A stretch of DNA of 64,000 bases from Aldehydirespirator sp965220485 (lineage in GTDB: Bacteria; Actinomycetota; Acidimicrobiia; Acidimicrobiales; Aldehydirespiratoraceae): positions 1,550,001-1,614,000 of the forward strand of contig OZ244832.1 of assembly GCA_965220485.1 (NCBI GenBank), written 5' to 3'. Below, one piece after another: positions 6,971 to 16,580 of the stretch (positions are counted from its first letter, which is position 1; every line of letters starts with the position of its first letter). A program made the translations under genes and the position numbers. A model generated the notes under the pieces. It saw only the letters and a list, made by a program, of their open reading frames with translations, was not told where the DNA came from and did no database searches.

Positions 6971-8125
6971 GTGATCATCCTCGCAAACGGCAAGACGAAC
7001 GAGGTCTCCCAGCGGACCGACGCCGCGGAGGCTCTGTGGGTGCGACTCGGCGAGCTCCCCGGCGCCACCGGCTGGCAGATGAAGCCGCAAGGAGCGTGCC
7101 TGGGCGAGCTGTGCGTGCCGCTGCCGATGGACAAGCGTGAAGAGTGGATCGCCGACGCCGACGACTGGGTGTGGTTCTGCTACTCGGAGTTCGCGGACAT
7201 GATCGGCCAGAAGCACGTGCGCGACGGCGACGCGTGGAGCCTCGGCTCGGTGCCCGAAGTCCGTCGCGCCGGGCTGGAGAACGCAATCGCCCCCGACTTC
7301 GAGGTGACCGAGCGCAACGGCAACACGTTGAGGCTCTCAGACTTGCGTGGCCACAAGGTGGTGCTGTTCACCTGGTCATCGTGGTGAGGCTGCCGCGTCA
7401 GCCTGCCGGTCTGGCAGGAGCTCTACGAATCCCTCGGTCCGGACCGGTTCGAGCTGATCAGCGTGGCACAGGACTCGGGGGGCCCCGACGCTGTGGACAA
7501 GTGGTTTGACCGGGCCTCGCCGACCTACCGGTGCGTCGTCGACCCGACACATGAGATCAGCTCGCTGTTCGGCTGGGTGAACGTGCCGTCGGCCGCGTGG
7601 ATCGACGAGGACGGGCAGATCGTTCGCAGCAACGAAGGGGTGTACCCGGCTGAGACGACCATCAGATTCGGCCTCGGCAAGGTTCGCATGGGCGACAACG
7701 CATTCGCCCAGGCGACTCGCGACTGGATCGAGCGGGGAGCCGACAGCGAGCATGTCTGGTCGAGCAGGGAACTAGCCGAGCGGCTCAAGCCCGTCGACGA
7801 CGACACGCTGCTGGCAGAAGCGACGTTCAAGCTGGCGTTGCACTTCGAGGCGGTGGGCGACAGCGAGCGTGCACTGAGGCACTTCGCCGCGGCGCAGCAC
7901 CTGGCGCCCGACAACTGGAACTACCTGCGGCAGGGCTGGACCCACAAGGGGACGGGCTATGCCAACTTGAAGGTGCTGCAGCGGACGAACGACCTGCGCA
8001 AGAACTCCGACAAGAGCTACTACGACCCCATGGGGTTGCCCGGCGAGAACCATCACCGGTTTACCGAGCCCGAGTGGCTGTGGACGCCTGCCGTCCGGCG
8101 GCTCAAGCAACTGCTCCGCCGCTAG
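6971..8125 (+). CDS. Probable selenoprotein: redoxin/thioredoxin-like protein with in-frame UGA
   Basis: A single frame of 385 codons is interrupted only by TGA at 7385-7387 (residue 139). The flanking residues read VVLFTWSSW-[UGA]-GCRVSLPVW, the position of the first catalytic Cys in thioredoxin-like W-C-G-x motifs, so selenocysteine insertion is the simplest reading. A perfect hairpin with GGUCU loop begins 14 bases after the UGA. The N-terminal ~100 residues are a separate domain, residues ~107-215 are redoxin-like (LENAIAPDFEVTE, LRGHKVV, PSAAWIDEDGQIV), and the C-terminal part has helical TPR-like character (ALHFEAVGDSERALRHFAAAQHLAP). The GTG start at 6971 follows GGAGAAACC. No Sec biosynthesis genes are in the window. 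If the organism lacks them, this would instead be two fragments of a broken gene, but the intact downstream frame argues against that. Confidence 0.8.
7402..7418 (+). promoter_or_regulatory. Bacterial SECIS-like hairpin
   Basis: CCTGCC (7402-7407), loop GGTCT (7408-7412) and GGCAGG (7413-7418) form a perfect six-pair stem. The loop begins 21 bases after the UGA. Escherichia coli fdhF SECIS, as I recall it, presents the same GGUC loop bases on a stem of similar size and distance. The bulged U of fdhF is not present here. Confidence 0.7.
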
Positions 8126-8451
8126 AGGGGCGTCACACGAATAGAGGGGGCTGGACCTCAGTGTTCGCACGAAAGAATGGAACCCCCCACTTCCAATAAA
8201 TGGAACCTCTCAGAACCCCCCTGCAAACGCAGAGGTCAGCGCAGGTGGTGAACAGTCCACCATGACGTACTGTGCTGCGAACTCGCCCGTTCAGGGCGAC
8301 CTCCGCGGCGTCCGCTCCCCCTATGACGGCCCCCTGAGCGGGCTTGCCTACTGTCCATCCCTAGAGCCTGGGCGAATCCACTTCATGTGACGCCATTGGC
8401 CTCACGGGTACATCCATGTGTGCGGGCTTCTTGCCCGGAAGTAGCCGCCGC
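8126..8451. other. Gap without a supported gene
   Basis: The stretch follows the selenoprotein gene. A 42-codon frame (ATG 8262 to TGA 8390) shows no recognisable pattern. Short runs such as GGAACCCCCCAC recur, and no convincing promoter or RNA gene is seen. The frame of the following CotH-like remnant is open from 8416, but homology begins only near 8452. Confidence 0.5.
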
Positions 8452-9717
<1,266 letters not shown>

Positions 9718-9750
9718 GCGCCCGCCGCGACCAACAGGACGCCTGCCGCT

Positions 9751-10206
9751 ATGAGTCTTGGCTATCTGTATGCGGCCGTCATCATCGCAAGCCTTCTGCT
9801 CACGCTGACATATTACCGTCTCGAATACAGGATCGTGAGGCTTGTAAGGCGATGGCTTCGCCTGATTGCTCAAGTCACTTCGACTGTCCTCGGCGCTCAA
9901 ATAGTTGGCCTCGTATTCTTCGTCAATACTCTGCAACAAGAGAGCGGAGATGCGACCAGCGGCGACTATCTCGCGAACGCCGCACGCAACCTCACCTATG
10001 GAGCACTCATTTCCATACTTGGTTTGTTCCTGATCTTGATGTTCGCAGCCTCCGTTCAAAATCGCAGAGACAGAAATGGCTGGGGACGCACACCTGGCAC
10101 AACGGAGAAGCTCGTTATGGCATGTGCGGTCGTAGGCATCGCCTTCACTGGTCTTGCACATCTCGCTCTCATGCTGCCATTGATTCTATTGGAACCTCTG
10201 CTCTAG
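9751..10206 (+). CDS. Small polytopic membrane protein, unknown function
   Basis: 151 residues with four likely membrane helices at about 3-22, 35-60 (RLIAQVTSTVLGAQIVGLVFF), 86-105 (ALISILGLFLILMFA) and 126-149. A short charged loop, RRDRNGWGRT, separates the third and fourth. Its GC content is visibly lower than that of the genes around it, and the preceding region is a decayed gene, so recent acquisition is likely. No family is recognised and no partner is adjacent: the next gene is an acyl-CoA dehydrogenase 183 bases on. An opposite-strand frame of similar length exists but has no membrane or motif logic. Confidence 0.55.
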   Translation: MSLGYLYAAVIIASLLLTLTYYRLEYRIVRLVRRWLRLIAQVTSTVLGAQIVGLVFFVNTLQQESGDATSGDYLANAARNLTYGALISILGLFLILMFAASVQNRRDRNGWGRTPGTTEKLVMACAVVGIAFTGLAHLALMLPLILLEPLL

Positions 10207-10389
10207 GAGCCCGACTCGATGTGATTGTGGCGAACGGCGAGGCGGAATCGCTCGGATGCCGTGCAAGCGCGCATTGGAGGACTGCCGACACTCCTGGAGG
10301 GCTTCGGAGGCAGCGGCGTCGCAATCGTCACCGAGTTCTGAGCGGGCCTCGCGGCCTTTCGTGATTCCGTCGCCACTACGCTGAGCGCC

Positions 10390-11616
10390 GTGCCCGACGA
10401 CCTGCTGCCCCCTCACGAGGACGAGGCATTCCGGGTTCGCTGCCGGGCCTTCCTCGACGAGCACGCCACCGGCATCAACCTGGGCGGACGAGCGGACCCG
10501 CGGGGCGAGCTGCGCCTGCGGGCCGCCCAGCGGTTCCAGAAAGCCCTGGCCGACGCGGGTCTGGCCGGTCTCACCTACCCCGCCCCCTACGGCGGCGCCG
10601 GGCTGACCAACGCCCACGAGAAGGCGTGGCGCGAGCAGTACAGCCGGTACCCCAACATGACCTATGACCTGTTGATCTCCCACGGGATGTGCCTGCCCAT
10701 GATGGCCGAGTACGGCACAGATGCCCAGAAGTCGGCCTACCTGGCCCGCATCATCTCCGCTGAGGACGTGTGGTGCCAGATGTTCTCCGAGCCCGGCGCG
10801 GGCTCCGACGTGGCCAGCCTCCAAACCCGGGCCGAGCGGGACGGCGACGAGTGGATCATCAACGGCCAGAAGGTATGGACCACGCTGGCGCACTTGTGCG
10901 CCTACGGGATCATCATCGCCCGCACTGACCCCGACGTGCCCAAGCACGCTGGCATCTCGATGTTCATCGTGCCCATGGACGCCGACGGCGTGGAGGTCCG
11001 CCCCATCCACCAGATCGACGGGGGCACCCACTTCAACGAGGTCTTCTTCACCGACGTGCGCATCGGCGCCGACAGCCTTCTCGGCGACTTGAACAACGGC
11101 TGGCGCATGGCCACGGCCATGCTCATGTACGAGCGGGTCGCCATCGGCTCGGGCACGACCGGCGGGATCAGCGCCGACCGCTCCGACCGCCTCATTGCCG
11201 AATGTCGCAAGCGGGGCATCAACGCCGACCCCGCCCTGCGCCAGAAGCTGATGCGGCTTCGGATCCTGGAGACATGCCTGTCTCTGGTGGCTATGCGCAC
11301 CCGGGCCGAGCTCCAGGCCGGGCGCACGCCGGGGCCGGGCGGCTCGATCGGCAAGCTGGCCACCGTGAGGATCGCCGACCTGCACAGCGAGGTGTCGATG
11401 GCCATAGCGGGGGCGTCGGGAGTGGCCTGGGAGGACGAGTCCGACGCTCACTGGCAGCGTCAGACTCTTACCTCGCTCCAGGCCGGCATCGCCGGCGGGA
11501 CCTCGGAGATCCAGCGCAACATCATCGGCGACCGGGTGCTGGGACTGCCCCGCGACATCAACGTCGACCGGGGCGTGCCCTTCAAGGAGCTCAAGGTCGG
11601 CACCCAGACGAACTGA
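10390..11616 (+). CDS. Acyl-CoA dehydrogenase family protein
   Basis: 408 residues, the normal size for the family. It has the N-terminal helical domain, then MFSEPGAGSD (FAD/substrate loop), WIINGQKVWTT, the middle beta domain with VPMDADGVEV, and the C-terminal helices ending LQAGIAGGTSEIQRNIIGDRVLGLPRD, the signature of FAD-dependent acyl-CoA dehydrogenases. It oxidises an acyl-CoA to the 2-enoyl-CoA and passes electrons to ETF. Chain length cannot be inferred. The GTG start at 10390 has no strong ribosome site. It stands alone, converging with the Lrp regulator on the opposite strand. Confidence 0.9.
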   Translation: MPDDLLPPHEDEAFRVRCRAFLDEHATGINLGGRADPRGELRLRAAQRFQKALADAGLAGLTYPAPYGGAGLTNAHEKAWREQYSRYPNMTYDLLISHGMCLPMMAEYGTDAQKSAYLARIISAEDVWCQMFSEPGAGSDVASLQTRAERDGDEWIINGQKVWTTLAHLCAYGIIIARTDPDVPKHAGISMFIVPMDADGVEVRPIHQIDGGTHFNEVFFTDVRIGADSLLGDLNNGWRMATAMLMYERVAIGSGTTGGISADRSDRLIAECRKRGINADPALRQKLMRLRILETCLSLVAMRTRAELQAGRTPGPGGSIGKLATVRIADLHSEVSMAIAGASGVAWEDESDAHWQRQTLTSLQAGIAGGTSEIQRNIIGDRVLGLPRDINVDRGVPFKELKVGTQTN

Positions 11617-11636
11617 TCTGCCGACTGGAACTCCGG

Positions 11637-12098
11637 CTACAGCAGGTGGCGGGTGGTCTGGTAGACGGTGCGGATCGCGAAATTGGAGCGCAGCCGGGAC
11701 ACGCCGGCGAGACGCGACAGGTGCTGGTTGTGGATGCGCTCGAAGTCTCGGTGGTCCTGCACCGCCAGGTGCAGTAGATAGTCGGCGTCGCCCGCCACCA
11801 GGTGGCACGACATGACCTCGGGGCAGGCCCGCACATCCTCCTCGAAGCGATGCAGCGACTCCTCGCTCTGGCTCACCAGCGAAACCTCCACGAACACGTT
11901 GAGATCCCTGCCTATGGCCTCGGTGTCGAGGATCATCACATAGCCGGCGATCACGCCATCGGCCTCCAGCCGGCGTACCCGCCGGTGGCAGGCCGATGTA
12001 GACAGACCGATGCGCGACGCGAGCTCGGCATGCGAGACCCGCCCGTCGAGCTGCAGCTCGTTGAGGATGAGGCGGTCCGTGGAATCGACAACTGGCAT
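11637..12098 (-). CDS. Lrp/AsnC-family regulator, probable AldR
   Basis: About 153 residues from the ATG at 12098; a TTG two codons earlier is possible. The N-terminal winged HTH reads DSTDRLILNELQLDGRVSHAELASRIGLS, then ACHRRVRRLEADGVI, and the C-terminal RAM ligand domain includes LVAGDADYLLHLAVQD. Members sense amino acids as octamers. It is divergent from alanine dehydrogenase across a 133-base AT-rich region, the arrangement of AldR with Ald in mycobacteria, where the regulator controls ald in response to alanine. The family call is secure and the alanine link is inferred from the neighbour. Confidence 0.85.
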   Translation of the reverse strand: MPVVDSTDRLILNELQLDGRVSHAELASRIGLSTSACHRRVRRLEADGVIAGYVMILDTEAIGRDLNVFVEVSLVSQSEESLHRFEEDVRACPEVMSCHLVAGDADYLLHLAVQDHRDFERIHNQHLSRLAGVSRLRSNFAIRTVYQTTRHLL

Positions 12099-12231
12099 AG
12101 CCAATATCTTGCGTCATATGCTGACTTGGTGCAAGTATTACGCGCTAAACAGCTATCTACAGGCAATATTGCTGACAATTATGCATTCATACGCGTGTAT
12201 TCTTTCAACACTGGCACGCAAGGAGGGATCC
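12099..12231. promoter_or_regulatory. Divergent control region between Lrp-type regulator and ald
   Basis: The region is much more AT-rich than its surroundings. It contains the perfect palindrome GCAATATTGC (12163-12172) and several TATT/AATA-type half sites suited to Lrp-family octamers wrapping DNA. AAGGAGG at 12220-12226 is the strong ribosome site of ald. Confidence 0.6.
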
Positions 12232-13347
12232 ATGCGCATCGGAGTGCCCAAGGAGATCAAGAACGAGGAGCACCGGGTCGGCCTCACCCCCGACAGCGCA
12301 GCCGAGTTGGTCGACCGGGGCCACGACATCTTCATCGAGCGCCGGGCCGGCACCGGTGCCGGTTTCGACGACGAGGAATACAGCACCCGCGGCGCTTCGG
12401 TGTTGGACAGCGCTGACGCGGTCTTCGACGCGGCCGAGTTGATCGTGAAGGTCAAGGAGCCCCTAGCGGCTGAGCGGGCTCGCCTGCGCCGCGACCACAC
12501 CCTGTTCACCTACCTGCACCTCGCCCCCGATCCCCACCAGGCCGGCGACCTGCTGGCCAGCGGGACCACCGCCATCGCCTACGAGTCGGTCACAGACCGC
12601 AACGGTCGCCTGCCCCTGCTCGCCCCCATGTCCCAGGTAGCGGGTCGCCTGGCCATTCAGGCCGGCGCCCGCTGCCTGGAGGCATCCGGAGGCGGCCGGG
12701 GGGTGCTGCTGGGCGGCGTGCCCGGTGTGGCGGCCGCGCCGGTCACGGTCATCGGCGGAGGTGTCGTGGGCACCAACGCAGTGGAGATGGCGCTCGGGCT
12801 CGGTGCCGACGTGACCGTGCTCGACCGCGACGCAAGCGTGCTGGAGTCGCTGGCCGCCCGCTTCGGGCCGGCCCTGCGCACGCTGTACTCCAGCCCGAGC
12901 CGACTGGCCCAGGCGGTGTACACCGCGGATCTGGTCATCGGTGCGGTGCTAGTGCCCGGTGCCCGGGCACCGCGCCTGATCACCAACCAGATGGTGAAGG
13001 TGATGCGGCCAGGCACGGTGATCGTCGATGTAGCCATAGACCAGGGCGGCTGCGCCGAGACGTCGCGGCCCACCACCCACGCCGACCCCACCTACATCGT
13101 CCACGACGTCGTCCACTACTGCGTGGCCAACATGCCCGGAGCGGTGCCCCGCACTTCGACCCAGGCCCTCAACAACGCCACCTTCCCGTACGTGCTCAAG
13201 CTGGCCGACCGGGGTGTCGTCGAAGCCATAGCGGCCGACCGGGGACTGCAGGACGGCCTCAGCGTGAGACGCGGCCACATCACCGAGCCCGCAGTGGCCG
13301 ACGCCCTGGGCCTGGACTACACCGCGCCCCTCGACGCCCTGGGCTGA
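12232..13347 (+). CDS. ald: Alanine dehydrogenase
   Basis: 371 residues starting MRIGVPKEIKNEEHRVGLTP, the family signature, after a strong AAGGAGG site. The Rossmann segment PVTVIGGGVVGTNAVEMALGLGADVTVLD binds NAD, and NMPGAVPRTSTQALNNATFPY near residue 300 is the C-terminal signature. The enzyme interconverts L-alanine and pyruvate plus ammonium with NAD(H). In actinobacteria it serves alanine catabolism and redox balance under low oxygen. It is divergent from an Lrp/AldR-type regulator and no partner gene follows. Confidence 0.95.
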   Translation: MRIGVPKEIKNEEHRVGLTPDSAAELVDRGHDIFIERRAGTGAGFDDEEYSTRGASVLDSADAVFDAAELIVKVKEPLAAERARLRRDHTLFTYLHLAPDPHQAGDLLASGTTAIAYESVTDRNGRLPLLAPMSQVAGRLAIQAGARCLEASGGGRGVLLGGVPGVAAAPVTVIGGGVVGTNAVEMALGLGADVTVLDRDASVLESLAARFGPALRTLYSSPSRLAQAVYTADLVIGAVLVPGARAPRLITNQMVKVMRPGTVIVDVAIDQGGCAETSRPTTHADPTYIVHDVVHYCVANMPGAVPRTSTQALNNATFPYVLKLADRGVVEAIAADRGLQDGLSVRRGHITEPAVADALGLDYTAPLDALG

Positions 13348-13373
13348 CGGTAGTAATATCATCCCCACTAAGG

Positions 13374-13379
13374 TAGGAT
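13374..13379 (+). promoter_or_regulatory. -10 box of a second probable leaderless toxin-antitoxin promoter
   Basis: TAGGAT ends 7 bases before the ATG at 13387, the same spacing as in the first MazEF-like module, again leaving no room for a ribosome-binding site. TAATAT lies a further ~20 bases upstream. Confidence 0.45.
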
Positions 13380-13386
13380 CACTGGT

Positions 13387-13611
13387 ATGAAGGTGAGTAT
13401 CAGCATTCCCGAACGCGATGTGGCGTTCCTCGACGACTACGCCCGGTCCCATGGCATCGCGTCCCGGTCGGCTGCCCTGCACAGGGCGATAAGGCTGCTG
13501 AGGGCCTCCGAACTGTCCCAACACTACGCGGCGGCATTCGCCGAGTGGTCCAACGAGGGCGAAGATCGGATCTGGGACACCGTGATCGCGGACGGACTGA
13601 CCCAGGACTGA
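13387..13611 (+). CDS. Ribbon-helix-helix antitoxin of a second MazEF-like module
   Basis: 74 residues: the strand MKVSISIPERDVAFLDDYARSHG followed by SRSAALHRAIRLLR is a classic ribbon-helix-helix DNA-binding fold. The C-terminal tail AFAEWSNEGEDRIWDTVIADG is of the type that covers the MazF active site. The TGA overlaps the ATG of the toxin by one base (TGATG). The protein is unrelated in sequence to the first antitoxin, so the two modules were acquired separately. A leaderless start is suggested by the -10 box 7 bases upstream. Confidence 0.8.
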   Translation: MKVSISIPERDVAFLDDYARSHGIASRSAALHRAIRLLRASELSQHYAAAFAEWSNEGEDRIWDTVIADGLTQD

Positions 13612-13958
13612 TGAGGCGCGGCGACATTCGCGTTGTCAACCTGGATCCTGTCGTGGGTGCTGAGGCTGCTCGGACGCGCCCCGCGGTGATCGTGAGCAAC
13701 GACGGCGCCAACACCGTCGCAGCACGGCTGGGTCAAGGGGTGGTGACCGTCGTCCCGGTCACATCGAACATCGCTCAGATCCATCCGTTCCAGGTGCTTC
13801 TCGCCGCGCGGGACACGGGACTGCGACTCGACTCCAAGGTGCAGGTGGAGCAGTTGAGATCGGTCGCCGTCGAGCGTGTCGGCAGCCTGGTCGGCCGGGT
13901 GCCCCTCGATCTCATGGCACAGATCGACGATGCGATGCGGCTGCACCTAGACCTCTGA
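13611..13958 (+). CDS. MazF-type endoribonuclease toxin
   Basis: 115 residues in canonical MazF layout: MRRGDIRVVNLDP, TRPAVIVSNDGAN, GVVTVVPVTSN, then FQVLLAARDTGLRLDSKVQVEQLRSVAVERV, the dimer strand and C-terminal helix. It should cleave single-stranded RNA at a short motif and be neutralised by the preceding antitoxin. The start is fixed by the TGATG junction. The module is intact. It lies between alanine dehydrogenase and a DEAD-box helicase, an intergenic position typical of mobile TA cassettes. Confidence 0.88.
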   Translation: MRRGDIRVVNLDPVVGAEAARTRPAVIVSNDGANTVAARLGQGVVTVVPVTSNIAQIHPFQVLLAARDTGLRLDSKVQVEQLRSVAVERVGSLVGRVPLDLMAQIDDAMRLHLDL

Positions 13959-14018
13959 AGCATCTCACGAACGGTTGGCTCCGACCAGTTCGAGGATCGT
14001 GGCCGCAGCCTCGCTGCC

Positions 14019-14111
14019 GTCGTCGCAGGCGCGTGCCCAGGGCGGTCCGAGCGATGCTGCGAAGCCCATAGACGGTATCGGTCGTCGCAGGCGCGTGCCC
14101 AGGGCGGTCCG
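14019..14111. repeat. 31-bp direct repeat, 62 bases apart
   Basis: A 31-base sequence beginning GTCGTCGCAGGCGCGTGCCC at 14019-14049 recurs identically at 14081-14111, directly after the 3' end of the DEAD-box helicase gene. It fits one and a half copies of a 62-bp tandem duplication. Confidence 0.8.
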
Positions 14112-14112
14112 C

Positions 14113-15426
14113 TCAGACGGCCGACTTGGCCGGTGGGCGCCGGTTGCGATTCCTGGACCGTGCCGGTCTGTTGCGTCGGCGGGACTGGGACCGATGCTCG
14201 GCCGCGGGGCGCTCGGACTGGCGCCGCCGCGGCTGCGCGCCGGCATGCTGCCCGCTCGGACCGGCGGCGACCGCGAGGGGCTCGGTGCGGCTCGAGGGCT
14301 GGCCGAGCCCAGCGATCGCGGCCAGATCAACATCGGTGATCGGCTGCCGGAGGCCCAACTGACGCTGCATCCGGCCCAGTTCCCTGGCCTGCTCGGGCTG
14401 CACGAGCGATATCACGACGCCGCCCTGGCCTGCTCGGGCGGTGCGGCCCGACCGGTGCAGATAGGCCTTGTGGTCTTCGGGAGTGTCGTAGTGGATCACC
14501 GCGCCGACACCCTCGACGTGGATGCCGCGGGCGGCGACGTCGGTCGCGATCAGCGCCTCGACCCGCCCGGCCGCGAACTCCCCCAGCGCTCTGGTGCGCT
14601 GGTTCTGGCTGCGACCGCCGTGGATCGCCGCGGTACGGACACCCCTTCGATCAAGCTGGCGGGCCAGCCGGTCGCAGCCGTGACGGGTCCGGCAGAAGAC
14701 GATCGCGGGCCCGGCCGCGCCGATCGCGTCAGCCGCGACCTCGATGCGCTCGGTGCGGGCCACATTCCAGAACACATGGTCGGCGGCAACCACATCGGGG
14801 GTCTCGTCGCCGACCTCGTAGCGCACCGGGTCGTGCTGGTAGTCGCGGGTGAGCGACGCCACGTCGCCGTCGAGCGTGGCTGAGAACAGCATCGTCTGCC
14901 GATCGGGCATGGTCTGGTCGAGCAGGCGGCGCACAGCCGGGATGAACCCCATGTCGGCCATGCGGTCGGCCTCATCGATGACGACGGCGTCCACCTCGTG
15001 CAGGCTGACGGCGCCCTGCTCGATCAGGTCTTCCAGCCGACCGGGGCACGCCACCAGGATGTCGACGCCCCGGCGGAGGGACTGGATCTGGTTGCCGTAG
15101 CCCACGCCGCCGTACACGACGGCGACGTGGACGCTGCCGGAGAAGGAGCGAAGCTCGGTCATGATCTGGTCGGCAAGCTCCCTAGTGGGAGCCAGCACGA
15201 GCGCCCTCGGCCGGTGGGGCCGGGCCCGGCCGACGTTGACCACCAGCGGGATACCGAAGGCCAGGGTCTTGCCCGACCCGGTGGGAGCACGGCCGCAGAT
15301 GTCGCGCCCGTCCAGGGCGTCGGCCATTGCGGCCGCTTGGATGTCGAAGGGTTGGGTGATGCCGCGCTGTGCGAGGGCGCGGCATATGGAATCGGGTACG
15401 CCCAGCCGGGCGAAGGTGGGGGACAT
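14113..15426 (-). CDS. DEAD-box ATP-dependent RNA helicase
   Basis: 437 residues with all core motifs in order: the Q motif (GITQPFDIQAAAM), APTGSGKT (Walker A), PTRELADQ, GGVGY, DEAD within VIDEADRMADMG, SAT, then the second RecA domain with VFCRTRHGCDRLA, ATDVAARGIHVEG and HRSGRTARAG. The tail after residue ~385 is a low-complexity, Arg/Gln-rich stretch (RRRQSERPAAEHRSQSRRR), probably for RNA binding. It resembles RhlE-type helicases that remodel ribosomal RNA or mRNA in the cold. It is transcribed away from ftsX with a hairpin between them. Confidence 0.93.
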   Translation of the reverse strand: MSPTFARLGVPDSICRALAQRGITQPFDIQAAAMADALDGRDICGRAPTGSGKTLAFGIPLVVNVGRARPHRPRALVLAPTRELADQIMTELRSFSGSVHVAVVYGGVGYGNQIQSLRRGVDILVACPGRLEDLIEQGAVSLHEVDAVVIDEADRMADMGFIPAVRRLLDQTMPDRQTMLFSATLDGDVASLTRDYQHDPVRYEVGDETPDVVAADHVFWNVARTERIEVAADAIGAAGPAIVFCRTRHGCDRLARQLDRRGVRTAAIHGGRSQNQRTRALGEFAAGRVEALIATDVAARGIHVEGVGAVIHYDTPEDHKAYLHRSGRTARAGQGGVVISLVQPEQARELGRMQRQLGLRQPITDVDLAAIAGLGQPSSRTEPLAVAAGPSGQHAGAQPRRRQSERPAAEHRSQSRRRNRPARSRNRNRRPPAKSAV

Positions 15427-15554
15427 TGTTCTCCTTGCCCGCGTCGGGCGGGCGTCTCATGGGTTCGGCGCTGCCTCGACGGGGGGATGAGGGCAGCGGT
15501 CTCAAGGGTTTGGCTCACAAAGACCGGAAGAACCAACACCCGCCTGCGAACCCG

Positions 15555-15575
15555 CTGGCCGGACATCCCGGCCAG
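15555..15575. terminator. Hairpin between ftsX and DEAD-box gene
   Basis: CTGGCCGG and CCGGCCAG form an 8-pair perfect stem around ACATC, downstream of the ftsX stop on the minus strand. No T run follows, so termination is uncertain. Confidence 0.35.
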
Positions 15576-15641
15576 ACTGGAGCCAACCCTACCGGGAAAC
15601 CGCAACCGATCCTCGATCGACCGGCCGCGGCCAGCGAGCAG

Positions 15642-16535
15642 CTACTCGTTGAGGTGCATGGCGACGGCCAGGTTCGACCCGACAACCGCGACCCCTGCCG
15701 CGATCCCGATCACGATCAGGTTGACCTGCAGCATGGCGGAGTCGTCCACCTTGAACCCGGCCAGTAGTTGCAGGCCGTCGGCGTCGCTTAACTGGTCGAT
15801 CACATAGTTGCGCAACAGCGCGTTGCTGGTCATGGCCACAAGCGCTCCGAGCAGTCCCTGCACCAGCCCCTCCAGCATGAACGGGACGCGGACGAACCAC
15901 TTGGTGGCCCCCACCAGCCGCATGATCTCTATCTCGGTACGCCGGTTGCCTATGGCGACGGCCAGCGTGTTGAGGATCAACAGCGTCGAGGCGCCGAGCA
16001 GGACGATGGAGCCGATGAACAGCACCCGCCCGGCCCGGTCCGAAAGGTTCTGCACATCGCGTATCACGTCCCCGGCAAAGGTGACGGTACGGACGCCGGG
16101 CTTGCCCTTGAACTGGATCCCGAGCTCCTCCACCACATCGGAGTCAGGATCGGTCGGCACCACCCGGTAATACGGGGGCACGCCCTCGGCGGTGAAGATC
16201 TCCAGCACCTCGGGCGTGTCCTCGAAGAACTCCTTGAACTCCTCGTAGGACTGCTCGCGGTCTACGTACTCCCATGTCTGCACGCCGGGACTCTCGTCGA
16301 GCTGGTTGCGGACGCTCGAGTCCTCAGGCGTGCCGACGTCTGCGTTCATCCACACGATGAACTCGACGCCGTCCTGCCAGCGGGCGGTGGCGCTGTCCAC
16401 CGCCACCTGGAACAGCATGAAGCCGCCGAACATCGCCAGAGACACGCCCACCGTGATCACGGTGGCCACCGCGAGCAGGATGTTGCGCCACAGGTTCTGC
16501 CCAGTCTCACGCAGCACGTAGCGGAAGCTGAACAT
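15642..16535 (-). CDS. ftsX: Cell-division ABC transporter permease FtsX
   Basis: 297 residues, normal for actinobacterial FtsX. Topology matches the family: an N-terminal cytoplasmic start (MFSFRYVLRETGQNLWRN), helix about 22-43, a large extracellular loop of ~130 residues, then three helices at about 175-200, 225-245 and 270-293. With FtsE it forms the complex that activates peptidoglycan hydrolases of the RipC type at the division site. It starts 45 bases after the ftsE stop and is the last gene of the prfB-ftsE-ftsX group. smpB, often next in actinobacteria, is not here. Confidence 0.95.
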   Translation of the reverse strand: MFSFRYVLRETGQNLWRNILLAVATVITVGVSLAMFGGFMLFQVAVDSATARWQDGVEFIVWMNADVGTPEDSSVRNQLDESPGVQTWEYVDREQSYEEFKEFFEDTPEVLEIFTAEGVPPYYRVVPTDPDSDVVEELGIQFKGKPGVRTVTFAGDVIRDVQNLSDRAGRVLFIGSIVLLGASTLLILNTLAVAIGNRRTEIEIMRLVGATKWFVRVPFMLEGLVQGLLGALVAMTSNALLRNYVIDQLSDADGLQLLAGFKVDDSAMLQVNLIVIGIAAGVAVVGSNLAVAMHLNE

Positions 16536-16580
16536 TGCCAGCTACTCGGGGAAGGGCGGGAAGCTGGACACGGCCGCCTG

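Noticed and set aside
8262..8390. A 42-codon ORF before the CotH remnant
   Set aside because: No ribosome site, no recognisable motif, and Pro/Gly-rich content typical of chance frames in GC-rich DNA.
10186..12117. A 643-residue minus-strand frame
   Set aside because: It is an antisense shadow of the acyl-CoA dehydrogenase, which has all family motifs, and has no motif of its own.
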